A stretch of 64,000 nt of DNA from Halobacillus faecis. GTDB lineage: Bacteria; Bacillota; Bacilli; Bacillales; Halobacillaceae. The notes beneath the pieces were generated by a model that was not told the origin of the DNA, did not search any database, and saw only the letters and a program-made list of their open reading frames with translations. Where the stretch lies: assembly GCF_007991335.1 (NCBI RefSeq), contig NZ_BJYD01000002.1, positions 40,484 through 104,483 on the forward strand. The letters run 5' to 3'. Position 1 is the first letter of the stretch. Every line of letters begins with the position of its first letter. The position numbers were made by a program, and so were the translations under genes. This document shows positions 1-9,947 of this stretch, piece by piece.

Positions 1-131
1 CCCTTAAACAATTAGGACATGAGTATTTACAGCTCCCGTTGTCTGTAAATGACGAATTAGAGAACGTGGAGAAATACAAATCTGAAATTGAGCTATGTGA
101 ACAACATTACGTATTGATCATAGGGGAATAA
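1..131 (+). CDS. 3' end of an unidentified protein (partial)
   Basis: The window opens inside an open frame, first complete codon at base 3, that runs about 42 codons to TAA at 129-131. The visible C-terminus is acidic and ends ...VLIIGE. In B. subtilis the gene just upstream of tig is ysoA, so this could be its counterpart, but the fragment is too short to recognise. No clear terminator lies between it and tig. Confidence 0.55.
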   Translation, partial: LKQLGHEYLQLPLSVNDELENVEKYKSEIELCEQHYVLIIGE

Positions 132-277
132 ATGAACAGGTCACGGCTTGAAAGGCTGTAGGATTATGTTATAATGTAGTGGTTGCAAACGAGATTCGTA
201 TGTAAAAAGAGTCATAGAATCATCAGATCATCGTCTTCGGACGAAAATGAATGAATAGATGTTGGAGGGAATTTTTT

Positions 278-1564
278 ATGTCAGCAAAATGGGAAAAACA
301 AGAAGGCAATCAGGGTACTTTGACTGTAGAAGTACCTGCAAGTGAGTTCGACAAAGCACTTGACCAAGCCTTCAAAAAAGTAGTTCAACAGGTACAAGTA
401 CCTGGTTTCCGTAAAGGTAAAGTACCACGTAAACTTTTCGAACAGCGTTTCGGAGTGGAGTCCCTTTATCAAGATGCCCTTGATATCGTTCTTCCGCAAG
501 CTTATACAGAAGCTGTTGAAGAAACTGGAATCGAACCTGTTGATCGTCCAGATGTAGACGTGAAACAAATCGAAAAAGGTCAAGACCTTGTATTCACAGC
601 TGAAGTTACTGTGAAGCCAGAAGTGAAGCTTGGCGACTACAAAGGTCTTGTTGTAGAAGAGCAGGATACTGAAGTATCTGATGAAGATGTTGAAAACGAA
701 CTGAAGCAAATGCAAGAACGTCAAGCAGAGCTAGTTGTGAAAGAAGATGCAGCTGTTGAAAATGGCGACACAGTCGTTATGGATTTCGAAGGTTTCGTTG
801 ATGGCGAAGCATTCGAAGGTGGACAGGCAGACAACTACTCCCTAGAAGTTGGTTCTGGCTCTTTCATCCCAGGTTTCGAAGAGCAGCTGGTTGGTAAAAA
901 AGCAGGAGAAGAAACAGACGTTGAAGTTACTTTCCCTGAAGAATACCATGCAGAAGATCTAGCTGGTAAATCGGCTACTTTCAAAGTTAAAATTCACGAA
1001 GTAAAAGGAAAAGAACTTCCTGAGCTTGATGATGAATTCGCGAAAGATGTCGACGAAGAGGTCGAATCTCTTGAAGAACTGAAGACAAAAACTCGTGAGC
1101 GTCTAGAAGAGCAGAAGAAAACAGATGCTGAAAACAGCAAGCGTGACACGCTTGTAACACAAGCTTCTGAAAATGCAGAAGTTGAAATTCCTGATGCGAT
1201 GGTGGATACAGAACTTGACCGCATGGTTCAAGAATTCGAACAGCGTCTACAAATGCAAGGGATGACTAAGGACATGTACTTCCAGTTCACTGGTCAAGAC
1301 GAAGATGCCCTTCGTGAGCAAATGAAAGAAGATGCTGCGAAGCGCGTGAAGACGAACCTGACTCTTGAAGCAATTGCAGAAGCAGAAAATGTCGAAGCAT
1401 CTGAAGAAGATGTGAACGCTGAACTTGAGAACATGGCTTCCATGTATCAAACAGACGTTGCGCAATTGACTCAAATGCTTGGCGGAAACACAGACATGAT
1501 CAAAGAAGATCTTAAAGTCCGTAAAGCGATTGACGTTCTAGTTGCAAATTCTAAAGCTGAATAA
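278..1564 (+). CDS. tig: trigger factor, ribosome-associated chaperone and peptidyl-prolyl isomerase
   Basis: Trigger factor binds the ribosome at the polypeptide exit and shields nascent chains in the cytosol. The 428-residue product begins [10 protein letters not shown]. The N-terminal ribosome-binding domain carries the signature loop GFRKGKVPR near residues 44-52. An FKBP-type isomerase domain follows (about 150-245, with [12 protein letters not shown] and LVGKKAGEE), then a long helical, acidic C-terminal chaperone domain. Length matches the family. I chose the ATG at 278 because GGAGGG lies just upstream; an in-frame ATG at 251 would add nine unrelated residues. It precedes clpX, as in B. 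subtilis, but a hairpin separates the two. Confidence 0.97.
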   Translation: MSAKWEKQEGNQGTLTVEVPASEFDKALDQAFKKVVQQVQVPGFRKGKVPRKLFEQRFGVESLYQDALDIVLPQAYTEAVEETGIEPVDRPDVDVKQIEKGQDLVFTAEVTVKPEVKLGDYKGLVVEEQDTEVSDEDVENELKQMQERQAELVVKEDAAVENGDTVVMDFEGFVDGEAFEGGQADNYSLEVGSGSFIPGFEEQLVGKKAGEETDVEVTFPEEYHAEDLAGKSATFKVKIHEVKGKELPELDDEFAKDVDEEVESLEELKTKTRERLEEQKKTDAENSKRDTLVTQASENAEVEIPDAMVDTELDRMVQEFEQRLQMQGMTKDMYFQFTGQDEDALREQMKEDAAKRVKTNLTLEAIAEAENVEASEEDVNAELENMASMYQTDVAQLTQMLGGNTDMIKEDLKVRKAIDVLVANSKAE

Positions 1565-1571
1565 TAAACTA

Positions 1572-1612
1572 AGAAGACAAGGTGCATGTTTCGTACCTTG
1601 TCTTCTCATATA
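1572..1612 (+). terminator. Terminator-like hairpin after tig
   Basis: A perfect 12-bp stem (1572-1583 with 1595-1606) lies 8 bases after the tig stop. The U-tract is weak (CATATATTTCTATA), so termination may be partial. Confidence 0.6.
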
Positions 1613-1658
1613 TTTCTATAGTATAGAGTATATAGAAAGAGATTAATGGGGAAGATAG

Positions 1659-1688
1659 TTGATACTTCTCCAGCTGTTTACATACAAT
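1659..1688 (+). promoter_or_regulatory. Candidate sigma-A promoter for clpX
   Basis: TTGATA (1659-1664), an 18-base spacer and TACAAT (1683-1688). It would give clpX a leader of about 200 bases. A second candidate is the extended -10 TGATATGAT at 1803-1811, which has no good -35. Apart from these and the hairpin at 1572-1606 I see nothing else in the 335-base gap 1565-1899, and no CtsR direct repeat. Confidence 0.45.
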
Positions 1689-1899
1689 AGTATTGATGCT
1701 CCATTGTTTGACTTATCTGCAGTTGAATTACATAATGAGGAAGGTGCAGGATGAGTTGCGCACACCTCTGAAAAGGTATTGCTTTTTTGTTTGAAGTTAA
1801 TCTGATATGATGGGCAAAAGAAGTGAAGTGGAAACGTAAGCATCGTATCATGAAACTTCAGTCGCAACGATTGCGTCATTATAATAAGGGGTGAAACGA

Positions 1900-3177
1900 A
1901 TGTTTAAATTTAACGATGAAAAAGGACAATTGAAATGTTCTTTCTGCGGTAAAAGTCAGGAACAAGTCCGTAAACTCGTAGCAGGACCTGGCGTATATAT
2001 ATGTGATGAATGTATTGAACTATGTACGGAAATCGTTGAAGAAGAGCTGGGTAATGAAGAAGAAGTGGAATTCAAAGAGGTACCCAAACCTCAAGAAATC
2101 CGCGAAATCCTCAGTGATTATGTCATTGGTCAGGATCAAGCTAAAAAGAACTTGTCCGTAGCGGTTTATAACCACTATAAACGTATCAATGCAGGGGTAA
2201 AAAATGATGATGTAGAACTTGCGAAAAGTAATATCCTCATGCTTGGACCTACAGGTAGCGGTAAAACTCTACTTGCTCAAACATTGGCACGTATCCTGAA
2301 TGTACCATTTGCAATCGCTGATGCCACTTCCCTAACAGAAGCCGGTTATGTTGGTGAAGATGTTGAAAACATTCTGTTGAAGTTGATCCAAGCAGCAGAC
2401 TATGATGTTGAGAAAGCAGAAAAAGGAATTATCTATATCGATGAAATCGATAAAGTGGCTCGTAAATCAGAAAACCCTTCCATTACAAGAGATGTGTCGG
2501 GTGAAGGGGTGCAGCAAGCGCTTCTTAAAATCCTTGAAGGAACACAGGCGAGTGTACCTCCACAAGGTGGACGTAAACATCCTCATCAAGAGTTCATCCA
2601 AATCGATACAACCAATGTTCTGTTTATCGTTGGAGGAGCATTTGATGGCATCGACCAGATTATTAAGCGTCGTCTAGGGCGTAAAGTAATTGGCTTTGGT
2701 TCTGAACAAGCAGCTGATGAAGCAGAGAAGAAAGAATTGCTTACAAAAGTGCTGCCAGAGGACTTGTTGAGCTATGGTTTGATTCCAGAATTCATCGGTC
2801 GTCTTCCAGTAATCGGCAGCCTCGAGCAGCTTGATGAAGATGCGCTTGTAGAAATTCTTACAAAACCGAAGAATGCTCTTGTGAAGCAATATCAAAAGCT
2901 GTTCCAAATCGACCATGTCGAATTGGAGATGGAAGAAGATGCGCTTCGTGAAATCGCACGTCTGGCTATAGAACGTAAGACAGGGGCTCGTGGATTGCGC
3001 TCTATTATTGAAGGAATCATGCTGGATGTTATGTATGAACTTCCTTCGCGCGATGATATTGAGAAATGTATCATCACAAAAGAGACAGTCACTGCTAAAA
3101 ATGGACGTCCTAAGCTGATCTTAACAGATGGCACTGTTGAAGATGAGAATAAACAATCTCCTAAAGAGAGTGCGTAA
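1900..3177 (+). CDS. clpX: ATP-dependent Clp protease ATP-binding subunit ClpX
   Basis: ClpX is the hexameric AAA+ unfoldase that feeds substrates to the ClpP peptidase. The 425-residue protein opens MFKFNDEKG. It has an N-terminal C4 zinc-binding domain (CSFC ... CDEC, about residues 10-35), Walker A GPTGSGKT, Walker [10 protein letters not shown], and a C-terminal sensor-2 region (TGARGLRSI). The start is ATG 1900 behind AAGGGGTG; a GTG at 1891 overlaps that Shine-Dalgarno site and would add only three residues. The neighbours tig and lon match B. subtilis, except that the sporulation-specific lonB usually found between clpX and lonA is absent. Confidence 0.98.
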   Translation: MFKFNDEKGQLKCSFCGKSQEQVRKLVAGPGVYICDECIELCTEIVEEELGNEEEVEFKEVPKPQEIREILSDYVIGQDQAKKNLSVAVYNHYKRINAGVKNDDVELAKSNILMLGPTGSGKTLLAQTLARILNVPFAIADATSLTEAGYVGEDVENILLKLIQAADYDVEKAEKGIIYIDEIDKVARKSENPSITRDVSGEGVQQALLKILEGTQASVPPQGGRKHPHQEFIQIDTTNVLFIVGGAFDGIDQIIKRRLGRKVIGFGSEQAADEAEKKELLTKVLPEDLLSYGLIPEFIGRLPVIGSLEQLDEDALVEILTKPKNALVKQYQKLFQIDHVELEMEEDALREIARLAIERKTGARGLRSIIEGIMLDVMYELPSRDDIEKCIITKETVTAKNGRPKLILTDGTVEDENKQSPKESA

Positions 3178-3197
3178 ACCTTAAGGAATAAAATCCA

Positions 3198-3234
3198 AGA
3201 AGCCGTGCTACGAAAACGTTGTAGCACGGCTTCT
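3198..3234 (+). terminator. Strong hairpin after clpX
   Basis: A perfect 14-bp stem (3198-3211 with 3221-3234) begins 21 bases after the clpX stop. The tail GTATTATAA is poor in T, so it is a terminator or an mRNA-stabilising hairpin. Confidence 0.7.
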
Positions 3235-3369
3235 GTATTATAAAAGAGACAGATGGCTACATAAGCATGAAAGGCAGGTTTCTGTTCATAATAAAGTATT
3301 AGAGGAGTGAGCCCCTTGACAGTAATTAGTTAGGGGATTTCGGTGTTGGAATCATTTGGGGCCGTTTCG

Positions 3370-3398
3370 TTTACTTTCCAAGTACATTTATATATGAT
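3370..3398 (+). promoter_or_regulatory. Candidate sigma-A promoter for lonA
   Basis: TTTACT (3370-3375), a 17-base spacer and TATGAT (3393-3398), 36 bases before the lonA start. The upstream TTGACA at 3316-3321 has no partner -10 at the right distance. Confidence 0.5.
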
Positions 3399-3434
3399 GA
3401 AAATACGTAGTTGCTATAATCGGAGGTGCAAGAA

Positions 3435-5765
3435 ATGACAGACAAACAGAGAAAGAAGATACCTCTACTTCCTCTCAGAGGGTTGCTTGTGTACCCTTCT
3501 ATGGTCCTTCACCTGGATGTGGGGCGTGAAAAATCGGTACAAGCGTTGGAGCAATCCATGATGGATGACAATGAAATTTTTCTCGTGTCTCAAAAAGAAG
3601 TGAATATTGATGAACCATCGAAAGATGACCTATATGAGATCGGAACGATTGCCAGAGTAAAACAGATGGTTAAATTGCCGAACGGCACCAATCGAGTCCT
3701 TGTAGAAGGTCTGTATAGAGCCCGTGTTGACCAATTAGTCGATGATGAAGACTTTTATCACGCGAATATCTCAAAAATTGAGGATGAGCATGTAGGGGAG
3801 AATGAAGAAGAAGCTCTCATGCGAACGCTTATGGATCAATTCGAGAAATTCGTGAAAGTTTCTAAAAAAGTAAGTCAGGAAACCTTTAATACCGTCTCCG
3901 ACATCGATGAACCGAGTCACATGGCTGATATGATCGCTTCCCACCTGCCTGTGAAACTGAAAGAAAAGCAGTCGATTCTGGAAACAGCGAATGTGAAGGA
4001 GCGTCTTCAAAAGCTTGTCGACATGATTGGGAACGAACGTGAAGTTTTGCAGATTGAGCAAAAGATCGGAAAAAGGGTTAAAAAATCCATGGAAAAAACG
4101 CAAAAGGAATATTATTTGCGTGAACAAATGAAAGCGATCCAAAATGAGCTTGGTGATAAAGACGGAAAATCTGGCGAGGTAGCTCAGCTTAAAGAAAAAA
4201 TAGAGCAGGCCAATATGCCTGAACGAGTGGAAGAAATAGCATACAAAGAGCTTGGAAGGTATGAGAAAGTACCACAAAGCTCTGCGGAAAGTTCAGTCAT
4301 CCGAAATTACATTGAATGGCTTGTAGCCTTGCCATGGTCGAATGAAACGGAAGATAACCTGGATGTGAACCGTGCAGAAAAGATTTTGGACGAAGATCAT
4401 TATGGTTTGGAAAAGGTTAAGGAACGCGTCCTCGAATACTTAGCCGTTCAAAAGCTTACTGAAACGATTAAAGGACCGATCTTGTGTCTGGCTGGACCAC
4501 CAGGGGTAGGGAAAACCTCCCTTGCCAAGTCCATCGCTCGTTCCATCAATCGAAAATTCGTAAGGATCTCTTTAGGTGGAATCCGTGATGAAGCTGAAAT
4601 CCGCGGCCACCGTAGAACATATATTGGCGCTATGCCTGGGCGTATCATTCAAGGAATGAAGCGTGCTGAGACCGTGAACCCTGTATTTTTACTTGATGAA
4701 ATCGATAAAATGGCAAGTGACTTCAGAGGAGATCCCTCCTCAGCCATGTTGGAAGTGCTCGACCCCGAACAAAACGGAACGTTCAGCGATCACTTCATTG
4801 AAGAAAACTACGACCTGTCTAAGGTGATGTTTGTTGCCACAGCTAATAATATTTCGAACATTCCTGGACCATTGCGTGACAGAATGGAGATTATTACCAT
4901 TGCTGGATATACAGAAGTTGAAAAGGTTCATATTTCGAAAGAGCACCTACTTCCTAAGCAGGTAAAGGAAAATGGTTTGAAGAAAGGGCAGTTGCAATTA
5001 CGTGATGATGCGCTCTTAAAATTGATCCGTCGCTATACGAGAGAAGCGGGTGTCCGTGGGCTGGAGCGTGAATTAGCCAGCCTATGCAGGAAAGCTGCCA
5101 AAATCATCGTCTCTGGAGAAAAACAACGAGTAGTTGTGACGGAGAAGCAACTGGAAGAGCTTCTTGGCCGCCCGAAATTCCGTTATGGACGTGCGGAACT
5201 GGAAGACCAGATTGGAGCAGCTACTGGTCTTGCTTATACGACAGCTGGTGGAGATACACTATCTATCGAAGTTTCCATATACCCTGGAAAAGGGAACCTT
5301 ACATTAACAGGGAAACTCGGAGATGTGATGAAGGAATCCGCACAAGCGGCTTTCAGCTATATTCGATCAAGAGCGAACGAACTGAACATTGATCCTGAGT
5401 TTGTAGAAAAGAACGACATCCATATTCACGTCCCTGAAGGCGCGACCCCGAAAGATGGACCTTCCGCGGGCATTACGATGGCGACTGCACTCGTATCTGC
5501 CTTAACAGGCCGCCCGGTCCGGAAAGAAGTGGGGATGACAGGTGAAATCACATTAAGAGGCCGCGTTTTGCCTATCGGCGGTTTAAAGGAAAAATCATTG
5601 AGCGCCCACCGTGCAGGATTGACAAAGATCATCATACCAGATCAGAACGAAAAGGATTTGGAAGACATTCCGGAGAGCATCAAGGAAGGTTTGACTTTTG
5701 TCCCTGTGAAACATTTGGATGAAGTTTTAGAACAAGCATTAACGGAGGCAGTACATGAAAGTTAA
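3435..5765 (+). CDS. lonA: ATP-dependent Lon protease
   Basis: Lon is the cytosolic AAA+ serine protease that degrades misfolded and regulatory proteins. The 776-residue protein has an N-terminal substrate-binding (LAN) domain ([13 protein letters not shown]), a coiled-coil middle, Walker A GPPGVGKT near residue 354, Walker [11 protein letters not shown], and the S16 protease domain. The catalytic Ser is about residue 677 (PKDGPSAG) and the catalytic Lys about 720 (GLKEK). The ATG at 3435 follows GGAGGTG; the GTG at 3426 lies inside that site. The stop overlaps the ysxC start, so lonA-ysxC are cotranscribed, as in B. subtilis. Confidence 0.98.
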   Translation: MTDKQRKKIPLLPLRGLLVYPSMVLHLDVGREKSVQALEQSMMDDNEIFLVSQKEVNIDEPSKDDLYEIGTIARVKQMVKLPNGTNRVLVEGLYRARVDQLVDDEDFYHANISKIEDEHVGENEEEALMRTLMDQFEKFVKVSKKVSQETFNTVSDIDEPSHMADMIASHLPVKLKEKQSILETANVKERLQKLVDMIGNEREVLQIEQKIGKRVKKSMEKTQKEYYLREQMKAIQNELGDKDGKSGEVAQLKEKIEQANMPERVEEIAYKELGRYEKVPQSSAESSVIRNYIEWLVALPWSNETEDNLDVNRAEKILDEDHYGLEKVKERVLEYLAVQKLTETIKGPILCLAGPPGVGKTSLAKSIARSINRKFVRISLGGIRDEAEIRGHRRTYIGAMPGRIIQGMKRAETVNPVFLLDEIDKMASDFRGDPSSAMLEVLDPEQNGTFSDHFIEENYDLSKVMFVATANNISNIPGPLRDRMEIITIAGYTEVEKVHISKEHLLPKQVKENGLKKGQLQLRDDALLKLIRRYTREAGVRGLERELASLCRKAAKIIVSGEKQRVVVTEKQLEELLGRPKFRYGRAELEDQIGAATGLAYTTAGGDTLSIEVSIYPGKGNLTLTGKLGDVMKESAQAAFSYIRSRANELNIDPEFVEKNDIHIHVPEGATPKDGPSAGITMATALVSALTGRPVRKEVGMTGEITLRGRVLPIGGLKEKSLSAHRAGLTKIIIPDQNEKDLEDIPESIKEGLTFVPVKHLDEVLEQALTEAVHES

Positions 5766-6342
5766 CTCGGCTGACATCGTCATCAGTGCGGCGAGCAAAA
5801 AGCAGTACCCAAAAACACCGATTCCTGAAATTGCACTGGCAGGAAGATCGAATGTTGGTAAATCCTCATTTATCAACCGGATGATCCAACGTAAGAATTT
5901 AGCACGGACTTCATCAAAACCCGGTAAGACTCAAACATTAAATTTCTACATCATTAATGATAAATTTCACTTCGTTGATGTACCTGGATACGGGTATGCG
6001 AAAGTTTCTAAAAAGGAACGTGCGAAGTGGGGAGAGATGATGGAAGAATATTTTGCAGAGCGTGAGCAGTTGAGGGCAACAGCTTTGATTATTGACATCC
6101 GTCATAAACCAACAGAAGATGATCAATTGATGTATGATTATTTGAAGCACTTTGAGCTCCCTGTTATGGTAATCGCTACAAAGCTTGATAAAATCAAAAA
6201 GGGTCAACGGAAGAAACAACTGAAGATGATCTTTGATGACTTGGAAATGGAAGAGGAGGATGCATTGATCCCCTTCTCATCCGAAACCGGTGAAGGTAAG
6301 GATGTAGCATGGAGAACCATGCTTTCCCATTTGAATTTATAA
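5755..6342 (+). CDS. ysxC: ribosome biogenesis GTPase YsxC/EngB
   Basis: YsxC is an essential TRAFAC GTPase that acts late in 50S subunit assembly. The 195-residue protein shows G1 [10 protein letters not shown]3 DVPGYGYA and G4 ATKLDK, and matches the family length. The ATG lies inside the last codons of lonA with a GGAGG just upstream, indicating translational coupling. A good terminator follows, so lonA-ysxC form one unit. Confidence 0.96.
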   Translation: MKVNSADIVISAASKKQYPKTPIPEIALAGRSNVGKSSFINRMIQRKNLARTSSKPGKTQTLNFYIINDKFHFVDVPGYGYAKVSKKERAKWGEMMEEYFAEREQLRATALIIDIRHKPTEDDQLMYDYLKHFELPVMVIATKLDKIKKGQRKKQLKMIFDDLEMEEEDALIPFSSETGEGKDVAWRTMLSHLNL

Positions 6343-6348
6343 TAACAG

Positions 6349-6382
6349 AACCACTTCTCTACACAGGGAAGTGGTTTTTTTA
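6349..6382 (+). terminator. Rho-independent terminator after ysxC
   Basis: A 9-bp stem AACCACTTC/GAAGTGGTT (6349-6357 with 6368-6376) followed by a T run. Confidence 0.85.
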
Positions 6383-6512
6383 GTGTGCATGTATATTCAT
6401 GCAAATATCTATTATATTAGAGCAAATTCATGCATTTGTACGAAAAGTCTGGCATTTTGCAGGTCATGTCTATTATCAGCATTATTTCGTAGATTTTGGA
6501 CTATGTGTAATT

Positions 6513-6541
6513 TTGGGAATTGTTAGATAACTAGATATAAT
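6513..6541 (+). promoter_or_regulatory. Sigma-A promoter of the amino-acid ABC transporter operon
   Basis: TTGGGA (6513-6518), a 17-base spacer and a perfect TATAAT (6536-6541), 59 bases before the first gene. Confidence 0.6.
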
Positions 6542-6600
6542 TTAAAGTGTCGCTATTATTACAGAAAAATGACAAATTGATGAAGGGGAGAATTTTGGTT

Positions 6601-7434
6601 ATGAAAAAATATTTACTAATGATCACCCTGAGCATCTTCATGATTATTACACTGGCTGCATGCGGTGGCAGTGAAGATGAAGGAGAAACTTCAGGGGATA
6701 CAAACGAAAATGATTCTAGTAATGAATCATCACAAGAAACAGCCTATGACCTTGTAGAGGAAGGGAAGTTTACGTTTGCAGCTTCTGGTGAATTCCGCCC
6801 ATTCAGTATGACAGATGCAAGCGGGGAAATGACAGGTTTTGATATTGATGTTGCGAATGCCATTGCAGAGGAGTTGGGCTTGGAACCAAATCCTCAAAAA
6901 CAAAAATTCGCAAGTATCGTAGAAGGTGTGAAGACAGGTCGTTTTGACGCGGCAGTCGCAAGTCACACCATTACAGAAGAAAGACAACAGGAAGTAGATT
7001 TCTCTACACCTTATTATTATTCAGGCGCACAAATCTTCACGCGTGCCGATAGTGATGTGGAAACATTAGAAGACTTAGAAGGAATGGAAATCGCTATTTC
7101 AAAAGGTTCGACATATAGCACATATGCAGAAGAAGTGACAGATAACATCAAGACTTATGATAGTGATGTGGTTGCTTTGCAATCCCTGGCCAAAGGTCGC
7201 CATGACGCTGTAATCACAGACTTCCTGACGGGTAAGGAAGCTTCTGGAGAAGGACTTGAAATTGAAGCAAAAGAAATGATTGAGCGTAGTGAACAGGCGG
7301 TTGCCGTTGCAAAAGAAAACGAAGCCTTACTTGAAGAAATCAATGCAGCTCTAGAAACACTTCGTGAAGATGGAACCCTTGCTGAAATCAGTAAAGAATA
7401 CTTTGGGGAAGACATTACGACATTGCCAGAGTAA
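6601..7434 (+). CDS. amino-acid ABC transporter, substrate-binding lipoprotein
   Basis: This is the extracellular binding protein of a polar amino-acid importer. The 277-residue product has a lipoprotein signal peptide with lipobox LAAC, a Ser/Asn/Glu-rich linker, then a periplasmic-binding-protein (SBP_bac_3) fold: FTFAASGEFRPFSM, MTGFDIDVANAIAEELGL and GRFDAAVASHTITEER. Permease and ATPase genes follow. ATG 6601 is my choice; TTG 6595 lies nearer the AGGGGAG site, and an ATG at 6580 overlaps that site. Substrate cannot be read from sequence; cystine, glutamine or arginine are all plausible for this family. Confidence 0.9.
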   Translation: MKKYLLMITLSIFMIITLAACGGSEDEGETSGDTNENDSSNESSQETAYDLVEEGKFTFAASGEFRPFSMTDASGEMTGFDIDVANAIAEELGLEPNPQKQKFASIVEGVKTGRFDAAVASHTITEERQQEVDFSTPYYYSGAQIFTRADSDVETLEDLEGMEIAISKGSTYSTYAEEVTDNIKTYDSDVVALQSLAKGRHDAVITDFLTGKEASGEGLEIEAKEMIERSEQAVAVAKENEALLEEINAALETLREDGTLAEISKEYFGEDITTLPE

Positions 7435-7467
7435 ACGCTCGTTTTTCAGTTGAAGACCGAAGTTAAG

Positions 7468-7495
7468 AAGAGTGCGCAATGGGCGTACTCTTTTT
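7468..7495 (+). terminator. Intra-operon attenuator-like hairpin
   Basis: A 10-bp stem with one G-U pair (7468-7477 with 7483-7492) followed by TTTTT, between the binding-protein and permease genes. Partial termination here would give excess binding protein over membrane components, as is common in ABC importer operons. Confidence 0.7.
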
Positions 7496-7520
7496 GACAT
7501 TATAGAGGAGTTGATTTGAA

Positions 7521-8186
7521 TTGTATTTGTATTCAGCGAATTTTTGGACAGCACTTATAGATAGTCGGGGAATGTTCTTTGAAGCCGCCCAGATGACCCT
7601 GGCCCTTACGGCGGTCTCCATTTTAATCGCAATCGTTATTGGTTTAATGTTTGCTTTCATGAAAATATCCAAAATCAAGCCTTTGGAATGGCTTGCATAT
7701 ATATATATTTATGTGGTTAGGGGCACCCCTCTAATTGTTCAGATCTTCGTGTTCTATTATGGACTGACAGAAGTGTGGATGATCAGTGGATTCTGGTCTG
7801 TAGCTCTTGGACTTGCCTTCCACAATGGCGCGTACATTGCAGAGATTTTCCGAGGATCCATCCAATCGATTGGCAAAGGCCAGACAGAAGCGGGTCGCTC
7901 TCTTGGAATGAGCGGCACTTTAACGATGCGTCGTATTATTCTGCCTCAGGCTTTTAGACGTGCATTGCCTCCGCTTGGGAATCAGTTTATCATTGGTTTG
8001 AAGGATTCATCATTGGCTGCATTCATTGGTGTCTCCGAGATCTTTGCTGTAGCCACCACACAAGGGGCCAATACATTCGACTATATGACCTGGTTGCTCG
8101 TAAGTGCCGTATGGTATTTGATTCTCGTATTCCTTCTGACACTTGTTGTCAGTGCGATTGAGAAGAAAATGGCTGTGAGTGACTAA
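7521..8186 (+). CDS. amino-acid ABC transporter, permease
   Basis: This membrane subunit forms the translocation pore of the polar amino-acid importer. The 221-residue HisM-type protein has about five hydrophobic segments and the EAA loop that contacts the ATPase ([10 protein letters not shown] followed by [11 protein letters not shown]). It starts with TTG at 7521, ten bases after GAGGAG; no better start is in frame. It is the middle gene of a three-gene operon. Confidence 0.92.
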   Translation: MYLYSANFWTALIDSRGMFFEAAQMTLALTAVSILIAIVIGLMFAFMKISKIKPLEWLAYIYIYVVRGTPLIVQIFVFYYGLTEVWMISGFWSVALGLAFHNGAYIAEIFRGSIQSIGKGQTEAGRSLGMSGTLTMRRIILPQAFRRALPPLGNQFIIGLKDSSLAAFIGVSEIFAVATTQGANTFDYMTWLLVSAVWYLILVFLLTLVVSAIEKKMAVSD

Positions 8187-8203
8187 CAGAGGAGGAAACG
8201 CAA

Positions 8204-8938
8204 TTGTCAGAACAAATGATTCAAGTTAATAAATTGAATAAATCGTTTGGGGATCTACATGTCCTGAAGGATATCGACTTCCACGTGGAAGAAAGTGAAG
8301 TGGTCGTACTGATCGGGGCCAGCGGGTCCGGGAAAAGTACAATGCTCCGGTGTTTAAACTTTTTAGAAATGAAAAATAGCGGGGAGCTCTTTATTAAAGG
8401 AGAGCAGATTGATCCTAAAAAAGATAATCTCAACAAAGTTAGACAGCAAGTGGGGATGGTATTCCAGCACTTTAATCTATTCCCGCACATGACGGTTTTA
8501 GGGAATGTTATTGAAGCACCGACCCAAGTGAAAGGGATATCTAAAAGCCAGGCGAAAAAAGAAGGCCGGGAGCTCTTAGAGAAGGTTGGACTTGGTGATA
8601 AAGCCAATGACTACCCATCAAGACTTTCAGGTGGTCAAAAACAAAGGGTAGCGATCGCTAGAGCTCTTGCAATGAAACCAGAAATCATGCTGTTTGATGA
8701 GCCAACATCAGCGCTCGACCCTGAACTTGTCGGAGAAGTTCTTGCTACAATGAAAGATCTCGCGAAGGAAGGAATGACAATGGTTGTCGTTACGCACGAG
8801 ATGGGATTTGCAAGAGAAGTCGCTGACCGTGTCGTTTATATGCATGACGGAAAAATCGTAGAGTCAGGAGCTCCGAAAGACTTGTTTGAAAATCCACAAG
8901 AAGAACGAACCCAAGCCTTTCTAAGCTCTATTTTATAA
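8204..8938 (+). CDS. amino-acid ABC transporter, ATP-binding protein
   Basis: This is the GlnQ/HisP-type ATPase that drives uptake through the preceding permease. The 244-residue protein has Walker [11 protein letters not shown]-loop [12 protein letters not shown], signature LSGGQKQR, Walker [13 protein letters not shown] and the switch His in VTHEMGF. The start is TTG 8204, eight bases after GAGGAGG; ATG 8216 would remove four residues and has no site. The terminal hairpin begins on the stop codon. Confidence 0.95.
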   Translation: MSEQMIQVNKLNKSFGDLHVLKDIDFHVEESEVVVLIGASGSGKSTMLRCLNFLEMKNSGELFIKGEQIDPKKDNLNKVRQQVGMVFQHFNLFPHMTVLGNVIEAPTQVKGISKSQAKKEGRELLEKVGLGDKANDYPSRLSGGQKQRVAIARALAMKPEIMLFDEPTSALDPELVGEVLATMKDLAKEGMTMVVVTHEMGFAREVADRVVYMHDGKIVESGAPKDLFENPQEERTQAFLSSIL

Positions 8939-8984
8939 TACACAACCCCCCAGAGGCCGCCTCTATGGGGGTTGTGTATTAATT
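8938..8984 (+). terminator. Strong terminator after the ABC operon
   Basis: A 13-bp perfect outer stem (8938-8950 with 8967-8979) with a second GC-rich stem inside the loop (AGAGG/CCTCT). It starts on the last base of the ATPase gene. Confidence 0.85.
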
Positions 8985-9009
8985 CTTTCATAGAAGTTAC
9001 GAAAGAAAA

Positions 9010-9195
9010 TGACAGGTTTGTGGAAGAATCGATTTCGAGACTTTTATTGAGTGAATGGGGGATACGGGGAATAGCTCGCTTTCCGCGGGAGCGCGGCGCC
9101 CCCCACCGGAAAGCGAGTAACTTCCCAGCCACCCCTAACGCTCAACCTGGGTAACGAACCCTGAAAACATCTCGGAACTGAGTCTTCCACAAACG
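9010..9195. repeat. MITE-like long imperfect palindrome
   Basis: About 185 noncoding bases form one large inverted repeat. Terminal inverted repeats begin GTTTGTGGAAGA at 9016 and, reversed, at 9194, and continue imperfectly for about 30 bases. The centre is a perfect 11-bp stem CTCGCTTTCCG/CGGAAAGCGAG (9075-9085 with 9107-9117) around a G/C-rich loop. The intervening 39-base arms (9047-9085 and 9107-9145) also match imperfectly. The first 37 bases recur at the right edge of the window (63964-64000). No transposase is encoded. I do not see a clear target duplication. Confidence 0.75.
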
Positions 9196-9216
9196 AGAGC
9201 TTTAGTGAAGGATTGA

Positions 9217-9699
9217 TTATTTCTTTTTTAATAAGTAAAAGCCAAAAGCGATCAGGGCAAGGGGCCAGAAACGTTCGATCAGCTGAAAAACGCCCTGAAT
9301 CCATTGAAACCAAGCAGGGCTGGTAGGGGCGAACATGGCAAACAAACCGATGCCAAGAAATAGAAGGGCAGGAACCAACCCATTTTTCGTTTTTCTATAA
9401 TGCAATAGAAAAGCTACACCCACAATAACAAGGTACATGCCCCAGTGGTCGCGCCAGAAAGGGACATAGTCAACAGCTGCGAAATGCAGACCGAACCCAG
9501 CCAAAATTACTCCGGTAAACAAAGAAGAATGATCTTTTGCCCAATAGCTATGTAATAGAAAGGCCAGTCCTATGAATATTACTAAGGTAGGCCATGAGTA
9601 GAATGGGGTCAGTTCGGGAATATTGAGATGACGAAGGAAATAGTAAACGCCCAACCCTATGAATAAAAGTCCTATAAGCGAATTTTGCTTATTCAGCAT
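9217..9699 (-). CDS. membrane protein with LiaF-like transmembrane region
   Basis: The 160-residue protein begins MLNKQNSLIG and is almost entirely hydrophobic, with about six membrane segments arranged as short GLGVYYFL-type hairpins. It ends in a KKK tail that would face the cytosol. This resembles the small multi-span LiaI/LiaF-type (DUF5668) region of cell-envelope-stress proteins; the extracytoplasmic domain of full LiaF is missing. The frame is open further upstream to 9801, but the ATG at 9699 has an AAAGGATG site and starts at a natural membrane-protein N-terminus. It is transcribed against the flanking genes. Function unknown. Confidence 0.7.
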   Translation of the reverse strand: MLNKQNSLIGLLFIGLGVYYFLRHLNIPELTPFYSWPTLVIFIGLAFLLHSYWAKDHSSLFTGVILAGFGLHFAAVDYVPFWRDHWGMYLVIVGVAFLLHYRKTKNGLVPALLFLGIGLFAMFAPTSPAWFQWIQGVFQLIERFWPLALIAFGFYLLKKK

Positions 9700-9893
9700 C
9701 AACACATCCTTTTCTATTGTACAAAAATGTCGCATCCTTGCGATTATGCGTAGGTTTTGGTATATTACAAACGGATTATAATTTAAAGTTCTTCTAAACA
9801 AATCGTTATTATTTTCTATATCATCTAATTTTATCCTATCATAAGGGATTCAAAATCTGTTCATATTTCTAATGAAAAATCGTCCGGATTTTG

Positions 9894-9902
9894 TGCTATA
9901 CT
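9894..9902 (+). promoter_or_regulatory. Extended -10 promoter of the hem operon
   Basis: TGCTATACT is an extended -10 element 45 bases before hemA. The best -35 (TGAAAA at 9873, 18-base spacer) is poor. On the other strand, TATAAT (reverse of 9775-9780) could serve the divergent membrane gene. Confidence 0.45.
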
Positions 9903-9947
9903 AATGGATATGTGATAAGTTTTGAACGTTTAATGGGGGTAGATGAA

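Noticed and set aside
3316..3321. Perfect TTGACA upstream of lonA
   Set aside because: No -10 element lies 16-18 bases downstream; the TTTACT/TATGAT pair closer to lonA is better.
8972..9313. Open frames of 60 and 89 codons across the palindromic repeat
   Set aside because: They run through inverted-repeat DNA with no Shine-Dalgarno site and no recognisable protein features.
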